From Bog-752 sp963799395 (GTDB taxonomy: Bacteria; Actinomycetota; Thermoleophilia; UBA2241), in assembly GCA_963799395.1 (NCBI GenBank), contig CAWCWZ010000063.1, positions 1 to 64,000 on the forward strand: DNA of 64,000 nt. The letters run 5' to 3'. The translations under genes and the position numbers were made by a program. Position 1 is the first letter of the stretch; every line of letters starts with the position of its first letter. Shown in pieces: positions 44,046 through 56,468 of the stretch. The notes beneath the pieces are model-generated. The model was not told the DNA's origin. It searched no databases and saw only the letters and a program-made list of their open reading frames with translations.

Positions 44046-45434
44046 TCAGGCGGTGACGTCGCGGATGAGGTCCTCGAAGGCGTGGACGTAGAGGTCGATG
44101 TCCTCGTCTGTGTGCTGGATGGACAGCGTCCACTCCTCTTCGCGACCGGGGGCGATGACGACGCCGCGGTTGAAGTTGTACAGCCAGGCCAGGGCGACGA
44201 GCTCGTGGTCCTGGTACTTGATGAACGACTCGTAGTCGGTGATCCTGCCGGAGGCGAAGTTGACGCAGCCCTTGGACGAGATGCCGACCGTGTAGCCGGG
44301 GAAGTCGTACTTTGCGCAGAGCGCGTCGCACTCGCTGACCAGGCGGTCGTTCAGGTAGTTCAGGTGGGCGTAGGCGTCGTCGGTCATGACCTGCTCGAAG
44401 CTCGCCCGCGCGGCGGCCATGGAGAGCGGGTTGCCGGCGTAGGTGCCGACCTGGAAGACGGTGCCCTGGTGGATGGCGTCCATGACCTCGTCAGAGCCGC
44501 CGATCGCGCCGCACGGCGTACCGCCGGCGATGGCCTTGCCCAGGGTGACCATGTCGGGCACGACGCCCCAGCGCTCGACGGCGCCGCCGCGGGCGGTGCA
44601 GATGCCGGTCTTGACCTCGTCGAAGATGAGGACGATGCCGTGCTTCTTGGTGATGGCGCGGACGGCTTCGAGGAACCCGGGCTCGGGCAGGACGACGCCG
44701 AGGTTCATCATCGCCGGTTCCATGATGAGGGCGGCCGGAGTGTGGCCCTCGGCGACCATGCGCTCGATGCGCTTGTTCATGTTCTCGACATCGTTGAAGG
44801 GGACCGGGACGGTAAGGTCGATCGACGACTGCGGGATGCCGGCGCCGTAGGAGAACGACTTGTAGTTGTCGCGCGGGCCGATCTGGCCGAAGTCCTTCAC
44901 GCCGATCGACACCATCACGTAGTCGTGATGGCCGTGGTAGGAGCCGAACATCTTGACGATCGGCTCACGGCCGGTGAAGCCGCGGGCGACGCGGATGGCG
45001 TCCATCGTGGCTTCGGAGCCGGAGTTCACGAAGCGCCACTTGGGCAGCTTGAAGGCGCCGGCCAGGTGCTCGGCCATGATCACGGCGTCTTCGGTGGGCA
45101 GACCGAACTGCGTGCCGAGCGGGGCGCGCTTCTGGATGGCCTCGACGATGATGGGGTGGGCGTGGCCCTGCACCATGCAGCCGTAGCCGTTGTGGAAGTC
45201 GCTGATCTCCTGGCCGTCGATCGTGTAGATCTTGGAGCCCTTGCCGTGAGTGAAGTACACGGGGTAGGGGTCGCGGGCGTGGTAGGTGGAGGCGACGCCC
45301 ATGGGCATGGACTGTACGGCCCGCTTGTAGAGCTCGAACGACTTGGGCGTCGCCGCTTCGAGGCGCTGCTCTTCTTTGTCGGTAAGGTCGGCGATGCGCT
45401 GGCGATCGATCTGGACCGGTGCGGATGAAGCCAT
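44046..45434 (-). CDS. Class III aminotransferase (glutamate-1-semialdehyde-mutase-like)
   Basis: A 462-residue PLP enzyme. Typical elements are NGYGCMVQGHAHPIIVEAI, FVNSGSEATMDAIRVAR, LIFDEVKTG and TLGKAIAGGTPCGAIGG, with the Schiff-base Lys in TLGKA. Overall pattern is close to GSA-aminomutase (HemL), but the N-terminus is longer and no haem genes are near, so another amino substrate is possible. ATG at 45434 has AAGGAG about ten bases upstream. A long structured leader precedes it. Confidence 0.85.
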   Translation of the reverse strand: MASSAPVQIDRQRIADLTDKEEQRLEAATPKSFELYKRAVQSMPMGVASTYHARDPYPVYFTHGKGSKIYTIDGQEISDFHNGYGCMVQGHAHPIIVEAIQKRAPLGTQFGLPTEDAVIMAEHLAGAFKLPKWRFVNSGSEATMDAIRVARGFTGREPIVKMFGSYHGHHDYVMVSIGVKDFGQIGPRDNYKSFSYGAGIPQSSIDLTVPVPFNDVENMNKRIERMVAEGHTPAALIMEPAMMNLGVVLPEPGFLEAVRAITKKHGIVLIFDEVKTGICTARGGAVERWGVVPDMVTLGKAIAGGTPCGAIGGSDEVMDAIHQGTVFQVGTYAGNPLSMAAARASFEQVMTDDAYAHLNYLNDRLVSECDALCAKYDFPGYTVGISSKGCVNFASGRITDYESFIKYQDHELVALAWLYNFNRGVVIAPGREEEWTLSIQHTDEDIDLYVHAFEDLIRDVTA

Positions 45435-45807
45435 TCTCGGTTCACTCCTTGCGTCGGGTGGAACAGCTCGGCTGACGGGCGCGCCTGGGTCTGGCGGCAC
45501 CCCATCGTGTCGCCCGGCGTGATCGTGCGCCGTGCGACACGGAGCGATAAGAAAGTAACGCGCCCTGGTCCGGAGAATCACCTCGCAGACGTGCTCGACC
45601 GGCGTACCGGAGCTGTCGGCTGCGGCCCGCCCCGCTGCTCCGCTGGTGCGGAGCGTCAAGAGCCATGCGACTGGCGCAGGTAGTGTATCTCATTTTTTCC
45701 GGCCGCGTAGGTTGCGGCAGCGAATTTGCCGGTTCGGCAGCCGATTCGGCAACTGTCGCGCGCCGCGGCGCAGGAAACCGGCCGCTCGTGGGCTGGCGGT
45801 CTGTCTT
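45435..45807. other. Long structured leader/intergenic region
   Basis: 373 nt between the aminotransferase start and the end of the AI-2E permease gene; no ORF is supported. On the minus strand it holds TACACT near 45685 as a possible -10, a hairpin GCTCCGC-ACCA-GCGGAGC (45637-45654) and a longer imperfect hairpin (45506-45542). If transcription starts near the upstream TACACT, the leader is about 240 nt, long enough for a cis-regulatory RNA. Confidence 0.5.
45506..45542 (-). repeat. Hairpin in the aminotransferase leader
   Basis: CGTGTCGC (45506-45513) pairs with GCGACACG (45535-45542), extended inward by CGGCG/CGCCG after one mismatch, around an 8-nt loop. It lies about 70 nt upstream of the aminotransferase ATG and could be part of a regulatory RNA. 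Confidence 0.5.
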
Positions 45808-47004
45808 TTAGCCGTCCGGCGGGAGCCCGGCGGAGCCGGGCTCCCGCCGGACGGCCGGGTCGTGGTCGGCCGCCGTCGGATCGACGGCGCCGATCTTCCA
45901 GCCTTCGAACCGCACGCGCGGGCGGAAGAACAGCCAGGATTCGCGAGCCAGCGGGATGAGCGGCACGGCGATGAACATGCCGACGATGCCGTGGAGCTGG
46001 TTGCCGATCAGGACGGCGAACATGACGACCAGCGGATGCACCCGAAAGCGCGTGCCCATGATGAGCGGCGCGGCGATGTGCCCCTCGACCTCCTGGATGC
46101 CGACGTAGGCGAGGACCACCCACAGCGCGGTGACCGGCGAGTGCAGGAGCGCGACGATGACCGGCGGCACGGCGCCGAGCACCGGACCGAGGTAGGGGAT
46201 GATCTCCGTGATGCCGGCCCACACGCCGAACGCCACGGCGTACTTCTCGCCCGACGGGAACACGCCGGTCATGCCCAGGACCCACATCGTGAGGCCGGTG
46301 CCGGCGCCGATCGCCGCCGACAGCAGGAGCTGGGCTTCGAGGTATTTGACGACCGCGCTCTGGGCGAGGGAGCAGAACGCGCGCCCGTCGTCGGCCGAAC
46401 CGGTGGGGAAGTGCTCGGCGATGAACCGGCCGATGCGCCGCGCGTCGAGCAGCATGTAGATCGAGATGACGACGATGATCACGGTCACGGTGATGGTCCT
46501 CGCCACCGAGACGCCGAGGCCGAGCAGGCTGCGCGAAGCGCCCAGGAGGTAGGTCGCGACCGACTTGGCGGCGCTCTGGAGATCGTTCGAGACGTTGATG
46601 CGCAGGTGCAGCCGGTCGGCGAGGCCCTGGAGTCCGTGCACGCCGGCGCGCGCGTGTTGGGCCATGCCCGGCAGCGCGTCCAGCAGAGCGCGGATCTGGT
46701 GCACGAGGGTCGGGATGATCAGGGCGATGGCGCCGCCCACGAGGCCGATGCCGACCAGATAGACGAGCGCCACCGCGAGCGGTCGCGGCACCTTCACCCG
46801 TTGCAGTCCGCGTACGAAGGGGTTGAGCACGAGGGCGAGCAGGGTGGCGACGATGAAGATGAACACCGCCTCGCCGATCAGCCCGAGCAGCAGCCAGGCG
46901 ATGACCACGAGCGCGGGCAGCACGCCGAGCTGCACCCAGCGCGGCACGGTGATCGTGCCCGTCGCGGCCTCCTGCGAGCGTGGCCCCCTGGCGTCCTCGG
47001 TCAT
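45808..47004 (-). CDS. AI-2E/PerM-family permease
   Basis: A 398-residue membrane protein with about eight helices and the family motif ITEIIPYLGPVLGAVPPVI. The family was named for autoinducer export, but members also act as Na+/H+ antiporters or unknown exporters. The ATG at 47004 lies close to a TATAAT at 47019-47014, making a near-leaderless mRNA likely. The last 15 codons are inside a perfect 21-bp palindrome and probably are not part of the ancestral protein. Divergent from dnaK. Confidence 0.85.
   Translation of the reverse strand: MTEDARGPRSQEAATGTITVPRWVQLGVLPALVVIAWLLLGLIGEAVFIFIVATLLALVLNPFVRGLQRVKVPRPLAVALVYLVGIGLVGGAIALIIPTLVHQIRALLDALPGMAQHARAGVHGLQGLADRLHLRINVSNDLQSAAKSVATYLLGASRSLLGLGVSVARTITVTVIIVVISIYMLLDARRIGRFIAEHFPTGSADDGRAFCSLAQSAVVKYLEAQLLLSAAIGAGTGLTMWVLGMTGVFPSGEKYAVAFGVWAGITEIIPYLGPVLGAVPPVIVALLHSPVTALWVVLAYVGIQEVEGHIAAPLIMGTRFRVHPLVVMFAVLIGNQLHGIVGMFIAVPLIPLARESWLFFRPRVRFEGWKIGAVDPTAADHDPAVRREPGSAGLPPDG
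45811..45855. repeat. Perfect 21-bp palindrome at the 3' end of the permease gene
   Basis: GCCGTCCGGCGGGAGCCCGGC (45811-45831), loop GGA, and its exact complement (45835-45855). It encodes the last residues of the permease, with the TAA immediately after it on the minus strand. A TTTT tract lies only on the left, on the plus strand, so it is not a canonical terminator for the permease transcript. Confidence 0.85.
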
Positions 47005-47013
47005 GGTCACCCG

Positions 47014-47019
47014 ATTATA
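47014..47019 (-). promoter_or_regulatory. -10 element of the AI-2E permease gene
   Basis: A perfect TATAAT on the minus strand, nine bases before the ATG at 47004; predicted leader about three bases. The same 10-nt word CCGATTATAG occurs at the Asp23 promoter (23821). Confidence 0.55.
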
Positions 47020-47085
47020 GCCGTCGGGAACGTCGCCGGCCGAGGCCGATGCCGCGGTTTGGCGCCGGTCGGCTCTCGGCAATAA

Positions 47086-47115
47086 CTTGACAAGACTCGA
47101 CTCATATTTTATGGT
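47086..47115 (+). promoter_or_regulatory. dnaK promoter with HAIR-type HspR operator
   Basis: TTGACA (47087-47092), 17-nt spacer, TATGGT (47110-47115). Overlapping it is CTTGA-ca-N7-ACTCA-ta, which keeps both 5-bp arms and the exact 7-nt spacing of the HAIR consensus (CTTGAGT-N7-ACTCAAG). With hspR in the same operon this predicts HspR autoregulation. Confidence 0.75.
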
Positions 47116-47160
47116 TGGTCGAAACTCATTGTGTCGGAAGAACGCCAAGGAGGCACTCGC

Positions 47161-49069
<1,909 letters not shown>

Positions 49070-49126
49070 CGGCGCGCGCCGCGTGACGCGCGACTAAAAG
49101 GGAAGAACACAGACCAGGGTCGACTG

Positions 49127-49151
49127 CCGCCGGGCCACGGGGGCCCGGCGG
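49127..49151 (+). promoter_or_regulatory. Stem-loop in the hsp20 leader
   Basis: CCGCCGGGCC-ACGGG-GGCCCGGCGG is a perfect 10-bp stem 27 nt before the hsp20 ATG. It could limit read-through, mark an mRNA processing point, or act with the AAAGGAG site in translational control. Confidence 0.45.
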
Positions 49152-49178
49152 GCGAGACCAGAAAGGAGCGACGGCACA

Positions 49179-49637
49179 ATGGCTATCATCAGATGGGACC
49201 CCTTCCGCGAGATGACGAGCCTGCAAAGTCAGGTGAACCGCCTCGCGGACTCGCTGTGGTCGGGGCGTCAAGAAAGCTGGGTACCGGCGGTCGACGTGTT
49301 CGACACCCAGGACGCCGTCGTGCTCAAGGCCGAGCTGCCGGGCATGAAGGTCGACGACATCCAGATCGAAGTCGACGACAACGTCCTCACCCTCAAGGGC
49401 GAGCGCACCTTCGAGGAGAAGCTCGACGACGAGCGTTACTACCGCGTGGAGCGGCGCTACGGCTCGTTCCAGCGCAGCCTCGCCCTGCCGCAGGGCGTGA
49501 AGGCCGACGAGATCCAGGCCACTTACGAGGACGGCGTGCTCCAGGTCACCGTGCCCAAGGCGGAGGCCGAAAAGCCCAGGCGCATCGAGGTCAAGGCGGC
49601 GCAGAAGACGGTCGAGACCACGGTCGCCGCGTCCTGA
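49179..49637 (+). CDS. Hsp20-family small heat-shock protein
   Basis: A 152-residue alpha-crystallin chaperone beginning MAIIRWDPFREMTSLQSQVN. The core has VVLKAELPGMKVDDIQIEVD and the closing GVLQVTVPKAEAEKPR, with the I/V-x-V-type tail PRRIEVK. It prevents aggregation without ATP and hands clients to DnaK. It sits between dnaK and grpE, which is unusual; AAAGGAG lies ahead of its ATG. Confidence 0.93.
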   Translation: MAIIRWDPFREMTSLQSQVNRLADSLWSGRQESWVPAVDVFDTQDAVVLKAELPGMKVDDIQIEVDDNVLTLKGERTFEEKLDDERYYRVERRYGSFQRSLALPQGVKADEIQATYEDGVLQVTVPKAEAEKPRRIEVKAAQKTVETTVAAS

Positions 49638-49695
49638 CGAGGCAGCCGACCTGGCGGCAAGAGATCCGGCGACCACGACAGAGAGCGATCAGAGC

Positions 49696-50406
49696 ATGAC
49701 GACACCCCACGACAAGAAGGACCGGCGCACCCAGACCAGGCGCGGCCACGGGGCCGGCGCCTCCGGTCGGGCGACCGGCGCCAAGGCCGCCGACGCCGCG
49801 GCCCCGGCCGCCGCGGCCGCCGAGGCCGCCGACGCCGCCGCCCCGGCCGCCGAGGCTGCCGACGTCGCCCCGGGCCCCGAGGCCGTCGATGCCGCCACAG
49901 AGGCCGCGTCCGCGCCGGGTCTCGCCGCCGCCGAGCCCAAAGCCGCCCGCCGGCCCGACGACGAGCTGCGCGCGGCGCTTGCCGAACGCGACCAGTACCT
50001 CGACCATCTGCAGCGCCTCAAGGCCGAGTTCGAGAACTACCGCAAGCGCGTCCAGCGCGACAACGAAGCCCTCGTGCTGCGCGCCGGCGAGGGCGTGATC
50101 GAGTCGCTGCTGCCGGTCGTCGACAACATGCAGCGCGCCCTCGAGTCGGCCGAGAAGCACGAAGAAGGGCAACTGATCAAGGGCGTGGAGCTCGTGGCCG
50201 GGCAGTTGCGCTCGGTGCTCGAAGGCCACGGCCTCGACCGGGTCGAGGCCGAGCCCGGCCTGCCCTTCGACCCCAACGTCCACGAGGCGGTCGTGGCCCA
50301 GGCCTCGGCCGACTACCCCGAGGGCATGATCACCGTTGTGCTCGAGCCCGGCTACCTGCTGCACGGCAGGCTGCTGCGGCCCGCCCGGGTGATCGTGGCG
50401 AGCTAG
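49696..50406 (+). CDS. grpE: Nucleotide-exchange factor GrpE
   Basis: A 236-residue protein. The first 85 residues are a low-complexity Ala/Glu/Asp-rich segment (AAEAADAAAPAAEAADVA), longer than usual. The GrpE fold follows: a helical part with LKAEFENYRKRVQRDNEA and the C-terminal beta domain with EPGLPFDPNVHEAVV and VVLEPGYLLHGRLLRPARV. It exchanges ADP on DnaK. Three bases separate it from dnaJ. Confidence 0.94.
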   Translation: MTTPHDKKDRRTQTRRGHGAGASGRATGAKAADAAAPAAAAAEAADAAAPAAEAADVAPGPEAVDAATEAASAPGLAAAEPKAARRPDDELRAALAERDQYLDHLQRLKAEFENYRKRVQRDNEALVLRAGEGVIESLLPVVDNMQRALESAEKHEEGQLIKGVELVAGQLRSVLEGHGLDRVEAEPGLPFDPNVHEAVVAQASADYPEGMITVVLEPGYLLHGRLLRPARVIVAS

Positions 50407-50409
50407 CCG

Positions 50410-51537
50410 ATGGCCGACTTCTACCAGACCCTGGGCGTGCCCCGCGACGCGTCGCAGGACGAGATCCGCAAGTCGTTCCGCAAGCTCGCCCGCAAGTACC
50501 ACCCCGACACCAACGCGGGCGACAAGGGAGCCGAAGAGAAGTTCAAAGAGGCCAACGAGGCCTACGAGACCCTCTCCGACCCCGACAAGCGCAAGCACTA
50601 CGACGAGATGTTGCGCCTCGGCGCCTTCGACCCGCGTACGGGCCGGCCGGGCCAGGGCGGTTTTCAGGGCTTCGACCCGAGCATGTTCCAGCAGGGCGGC
50701 CAGACCTTCCAGATGGGCGACTTCGGCGACATCCTGGCGAACCTCTTCGGCGGCGCCGGGCAGCAGGGCCGCCGCGGCGGCGGCCGCGCCGCCCAGCGCG
50801 GCGCCGACCTGCAGGCCGACGTCACGATCTCGTTCGACGAGTCGCTGGGCGGCGCCTCGGTGCGCGTGCCGGTCGAGACCAACGGGCCGTGTCCGACCTG
50901 TCACGGGTCGGGCGCGGCGCCGGGCACCACGCCGGCGATCTGTCCGGAGTGCCACGGGCGCGGCGTCATGGCCCAGAACCAGGGGCCGTTCGCCATCTCG
51001 GTGCCCTGCCCGCGCTGCCGCGGCAACGGCACCGTGATCGACTCTCCCTGCCCGACCTGCCACGGCGGCGGCGCGACCCGCCAGACCCGGCGCTACGCGG
51101 TCAAGATCCCGGGCGGCGTCAAGGAGGGCACGAAGATCCGCCTCAAGGGCAAGGGCGAAGGCGGCGCCGGCGGCGCCCCGGGCGACCTCTATGTCGTCGT
51201 GCACGTCGAAGACTCGGACCTGTTCGATCGCCGCGGTGACGACCTCGTGATCGAGGTGCCGGTGACCATGGCCGAAGCCATGCTCGGCGCCACGGTGCGC
51301 GTGCCTACTCCGGGCGGCGGCAAGGTGTCGCTCAAGGTGCCGGCCGGCAGCTCCGACGGACGGACGCTGCGCCTGCGCGGCAAGGGCGCCCCCCGCCTCA
51401 AGGGCGGCGGCAACGGCGACCTGCTGGCGCGCGTGCGTCTGGCGGTGCCGACCAAGCTGACCAAGGAGCAGAAGAAGCTCGCCGAGGAACTCGGCAAAAC
51501 GGAGCCCGACCCGCGCGCGGCGCGCTTCGGGATGTGA
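50410..51537 (+). CDS. dnaJ: Co-chaperone DnaJ
   Basis: A 375-residue type I DnaJ. The J domain has HPD in YHPDTN; then comes a Gly/Phe-rich linker (about 78-120), and the zinc domain with four CxxCxGxG repeats (CPTCHGSG, CPECHGRG, CPRCRGNG, CPTCHGGG), followed by the substrate-binding C-terminal domains. It stimulates DnaK ATPase and delivers clients. hspR follows. Confidence 0.96.
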   Translation: MADFYQTLGVPRDASQDEIRKSFRKLARKYHPDTNAGDKGAEEKFKEANEAYETLSDPDKRKHYDEMLRLGAFDPRTGRPGQGGFQGFDPSMFQQGGQTFQMGDFGDILANLFGGAGQQGRRGGGRAAQRGADLQADVTISFDESLGGASVRVPVETNGPCPTCHGSGAAPGTTPAICPECHGRGVMAQNQGPFAISVPCPRCRGNGTVIDSPCPTCHGGGATRQTRRYAVKIPGGVKEGTKIRLKGKGEGGAGGAPGDLYVVVHVEDSDLFDRRGDDLVIEVPVTMAEAMLGATVRVPTPGGGKVSLKVPAGSSDGRTLRLRGKGAPRLKGGGNGDLLARVRLAVPTKLTKEQKKLAEELGKTEPDPRAARFGM

Positions 51538-51576
51538 CTGATGAAGGACTGAGAAAGGTTCGGGCGGTGATACGCC

Positions 51577-51984
51577 ATGGTCCCAGGCGATGACCCCACA
51601 AGGCCGCTGTTCATGATCTCGATCGCGGCCGAGCTGGCCGCGATGCACCCGCAGACGCTGCGGCTCTACGAGCGTCGCGGGCTCCTGCAGCCGCGGCGCT
51701 CGGCCAAGAACACGCGCCTGTACTCACGAGCCGACGTCGACCGGCTGCAGCGTATCCAGGAGCTGACCGAGCTCGGTCTCAACCTGGCCGGCGTCGAGCG
51801 CGTGCTGGCGCTCGAAGGCCAGATGGCGGTCATGCGCGAGCAGATGGAGCGGCTCCAGGCCGAGCTCGACCGCGCCGCCGACGACCTGCGCGACCAGGTG
51901 CGCGAAGTCGAACGGTCGATGCGCCACGACCTGGTGCCGGTCAGCCACATGGCGGTCGTGCGCATCGGCAAGCGCCGCCGCTGA
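51577..51984 (+). CDS. hspR: Heat-shock repressor HspR (MerR family)
   Basis: A 135-residue MerR-type regulator: MISIAAELAAMHPQTLRLYE forms the helix-turn-helix and GLLQPRRSAKNTRLYSRADV the wing, followed by a C-terminal coiled coil (about 75-115). HspR binds HAIR sites together with DnaK and represses the operon; the operator-like dyad at 47086-47106 is its likely target. Residues 1-12 before the HTH are charged and non-conserved. Confidence 0.93.
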   Translation: MVPGDDPTRPLFMISIAAELAAMHPQTLRLYERRGLLQPRRSAKNTRLYSRADVDRLQRIQELTELGLNLAGVERVLALEGQMAVMREQMERLQAELDRAADDLRDQVREVERSMRHDLVPVSHMAVVRIGKRRR

Positions 51985-52032
51985 CATGGCCGCCGACAAT
52001 GCGAAGACGACGAACCCACAGAGGATGAAGAC

Positions 52033-54465
<2,433 letters not shown>

Positions 54466-54510
54466 GGGAACGGCGGGGCGCGGGCCGCGCCCGGGGCCGC
54501 CCCCAGGGCG

Positions 54511-54540
54511 TTGCCCGCGCCTTTCGCTTTGGCCTATAGT
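54511..54540 (+). promoter_or_regulatory. SigA-type promoter giving a leaderless transcript
   Basis: TTGCCC (54511-54516), 18-nt spacer, TATAGT (54535-54540). The predicted transcription start coincides with the A of the ATG at 54547. Confidence 0.6.
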
Positions 54541-54546
54541 GGCTGC

Positions 54547-54744
54547 ATGGCACGAATGCGCACCCTGTTCTTCGGCAGCATCCTGGGAGGCGCCGTGAGC
54601 GCCGTCCTGGCCCGCCGTCTCGCCGACCTGCGCTACCGGCGGCTGCTCGCCGCGCGCCACGGTCGCGCCCTGGCGGCCTTCGGCGGCGCACCGTGCACTC
54701 AAGAATCCTGCGCCACGGGCGACAAAGAGACTGTAGAGGAATGA
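54547..54744 (+). CDS. Small protein of unknown function
   Basis: A 65-residue ORF starting MARMRTLFFGSILGGAVSAV, with one short hydrophobic segment (about 6-20), a basic middle and two Cys near the end (CTQESCATGD). The promoter-to-ATG spacing indicates a leaderless mRNA, which supports this start over the upstream in-frame ATG at 54511. No family was recognised. It follows clpC by 81 nt. Confidence 0.55.
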   Translation: MARMRTLFFGSILGGAVSAVLARRLADLRYRRLLAARHGRALAAFGGAPCTQESCATGDKETVEE

Positions 54745-54817
54745 CCGACGGTGGCCGCCGGCGAAGTCGCCGGTAAGCGCGGCCGCCCAGATCCGCCCGA
54801 AGGCTGAGGAGCGCGCC

Positions 54818-55972
54818 GTGGATTTCTTTCTGTATCAAGAGGAGAAGAGTGTGGACGACGAGCCGGTGATCGTGCGAACGGGTGATCTCGAGCACGAGTT
54901 CAAGGTCGAGATCGGGTTCCTCGAACGCGAGGTCGTGGCCTACAGCGGCGCCCTCAAGATCGTGGGCTACGCTCACTTCGGCGAGGGCGGGCGCACGTCG
55001 TCGCGGCGCTCGTCCGACCACCTGCGCCGCCTGAACGACCCCAAGCTGACGCTGTCGCGGGCGAGTATCTACAATGCGGTCAGCGGCGAGCTGATCGAAA
55101 CGGCGCCCTTCGTCGTGATCAACCTCGACCGGGTCGACGTCGTCTACGCGCGCGACATCCCCGACGACGCCGAGGGCGCGTCCGACGCGGCGCCGGCCGA
55201 CGCGGCGCCGGCCGACGCGGCGCCGCGGGGGCGCCGACGCGGGGCCGGCCGGCCGGTAGCCGGCGGGGGAGCAATGTACTCGGTCGACGTCCTGCTGCCC
55301 ACGGCGCGCTTTGCCTTCTGGGTCGACGGCGGGCGGGTCGAGGTCGTGCCCGAGCATCGCTCGCCCGAGGGCTACGTCCTCTACGAAGAGGTCGCGGCCG
55401 AGCACCCGGTGGTCGGCATGACGACCTTTCCCAACACGGTGCTGCTGCGCGGCCCCAAAACGATCCTGGTCGACCCCGGCATGCACCTGCAAAACCAGCC
55501 GGTCGTCAAGGCGCTCGCGGCCCGCGGCCTGGGCGTCGACGACCTCGACTTCATCGCCCTCACCCATGCCCACCTCGACCACGCCGGCGCCTGCGCCGAC
55601 GTGCCGGGGCCGGTCGTCGTCCACGAGCTCGAGCTCGACGACCCCGACCGGCCGATGGTGGCCGGGCTCCTGCCCCTCGAGCGCCTGCGCCTCTTGTCGG
55701 GCGACGAGGGCGAGCTCACCGCCGGCATCACCTGGGTACGCACGCCGGGCCACACCGAGGGCGGCGTGTGCTTCAGGGTCGAGACCGCCGACGGCCTCGT
55801 GGTGCTGACCGGCGACACCATCGGGCCGCTGCGCGACGACTACGAGCGGGTCGTCGCCGGCGTCGACTCGGGCCCCGACCCGACCCTGGCGGCCTCCTGG
55901 CGAGCGATCGCGTCGTGGGGCGCGGCGCTGCTCATCGCCGGGCACGTGCCGCCCTTCGCCCCCCGACCCTGA
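54818..55972 (+). CDS. Unknown domain joined to a metallo-beta-lactamase-fold hydrolase
   Basis: A 384-residue reading frame with two modules. Residues 1-115 (MDFFLYQEEKSVDDEPVIVR) are a small unrecognised beta-rich domain. A repetitive ADAAP linker follows; residues 153-384 are an MBL-fold hydrolase with THAHLDHAG, a later GHTEGGV, and GDT. The second module has its own ATG at 55274 with a GGGGGAG Shine-Dalgarno, and a TAG in another frame lies just ahead (55257-55259). Two genes joined by an indel are therefore as likely as a true fusion. GTG start with GAGGAG. Confidence 0.7.
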   Translation: MDFFLYQEEKSVDDEPVIVRTGDLEHEFKVEIGFLEREVVAYSGALKIVGYAHFGEGGRTSSRRSSDHLRRLNDPKLTLSRASIYNAVSGELIETAPFVVINLDRVDVVYARDIPDDAEGASDAAPADAAPADAAPRGRRRGAGRPVAGGGAMYSVDVLLPTARFAFWVDGGRVEVVPEHRSPEGYVLYEEVAAEHPVVGMTTFPNTVLLRGPKTILVDPGMHLQNQPVVKALAARGLGVDDLDFIALTHAHLDHAGACADVPGPVVVHELELDDPDRPMVAGLLPLERLRLLSGDEGELTAGITWVRTPGHTEGGVCFRVETADGLVVLTGDTIGPLRDDYERVVAGVDSGPDPTLAASWRAIASWGAALLIAGHVPPFAPRP

Positions 55973-56014
55973 CCCGACGCGGACGCGCGAGCCGACCGCC
56001 GGACGGCCCTGTGC

Positions 56015-56020
56015 TAGACT
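56015..56020 (+). promoter_or_regulatory. -10 element upstream of the FmdB gene
   Basis: TAGACT, 37 nt before the TTG start at 56058. No clear -35. The leader ends in AGGAGCAGG, an adequate Shine-Dalgarno. Confidence 0.4.
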
Positions 56021-56057
56021 GAAACGCCGAGCCCAGACGAAGCCCAGGAGCAGGCCC

Positions 56058-56444
56058 TTGCCGATCTACGAGTACCGCTGCGACGCGTGCGGCCACACGC
56101 TCGAGGTCTTTCAGAAGTTCTCAGACGAGCCCCTCGAGACCTGCGAGGTCTGCGGCGGCCACCTCGCCAAGGTCCTGCACCCGGTCGCCATCCACTTCAA
56201 GGGCTCGGGCTTCTACACCACCGACTACGGTCGCGGGTCGAGCAAGGCCCGCGCCGCCGACGCCGGGGCCAAGGCCGACGCCGACGCCAAGGGCGACGGC
56301 ACGTCCGGCGCCGAGGCCAAGAAGGCCGCCGAGCCCACGGCCAAGGCGGCGGGCAACGGCGATGGCGGAACGACAGGCAAGGCGGCGGGCGGCGGCGGCG
56401 AAGCCGCCGCCGCCCGCCGCTCGACCACCGACAAGGCCGGCTAG
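56058..56444 (+). CDS. FmdB-family zinc-ribbon protein
   Basis: A 128-residue protein. Residues 1-45 are the FmdB zinc ribbon: MPIYEYRCDACGHTLEVFQK with CxxC at 8-11 and CEVC at 33-36. The usual GSGFYTTDYGR follows. The remaining 70 residues are Ala/Lys/Asp/Gly-rich low complexity. FmdB proteins are putative regulators of unknown mechanism. TTG start. Confidence 0.85.
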   Translation: MPIYEYRCDACGHTLEVFQKFSDEPLETCEVCGGHLAKVLHPVAIHFKGSGFYTTDYGRGSSKARAADAGAKADADAKGDGTSGAEAKKAAEPTAKAAGNGDGGTTGKAAGGGGEAAAARRSTTDKAG

Positions 56445-56468
56445 GCCGGCCGCGGGGCGGGGGAGTCC

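Noticed and set aside
45646..47085. Plus-strand frame of 479 codons opposite the AI-2E permease
   Set aside because: Strongly charged His/Asp/Arg-rich antisense composition without domains; the opposite strand encodes a recognisable permease.
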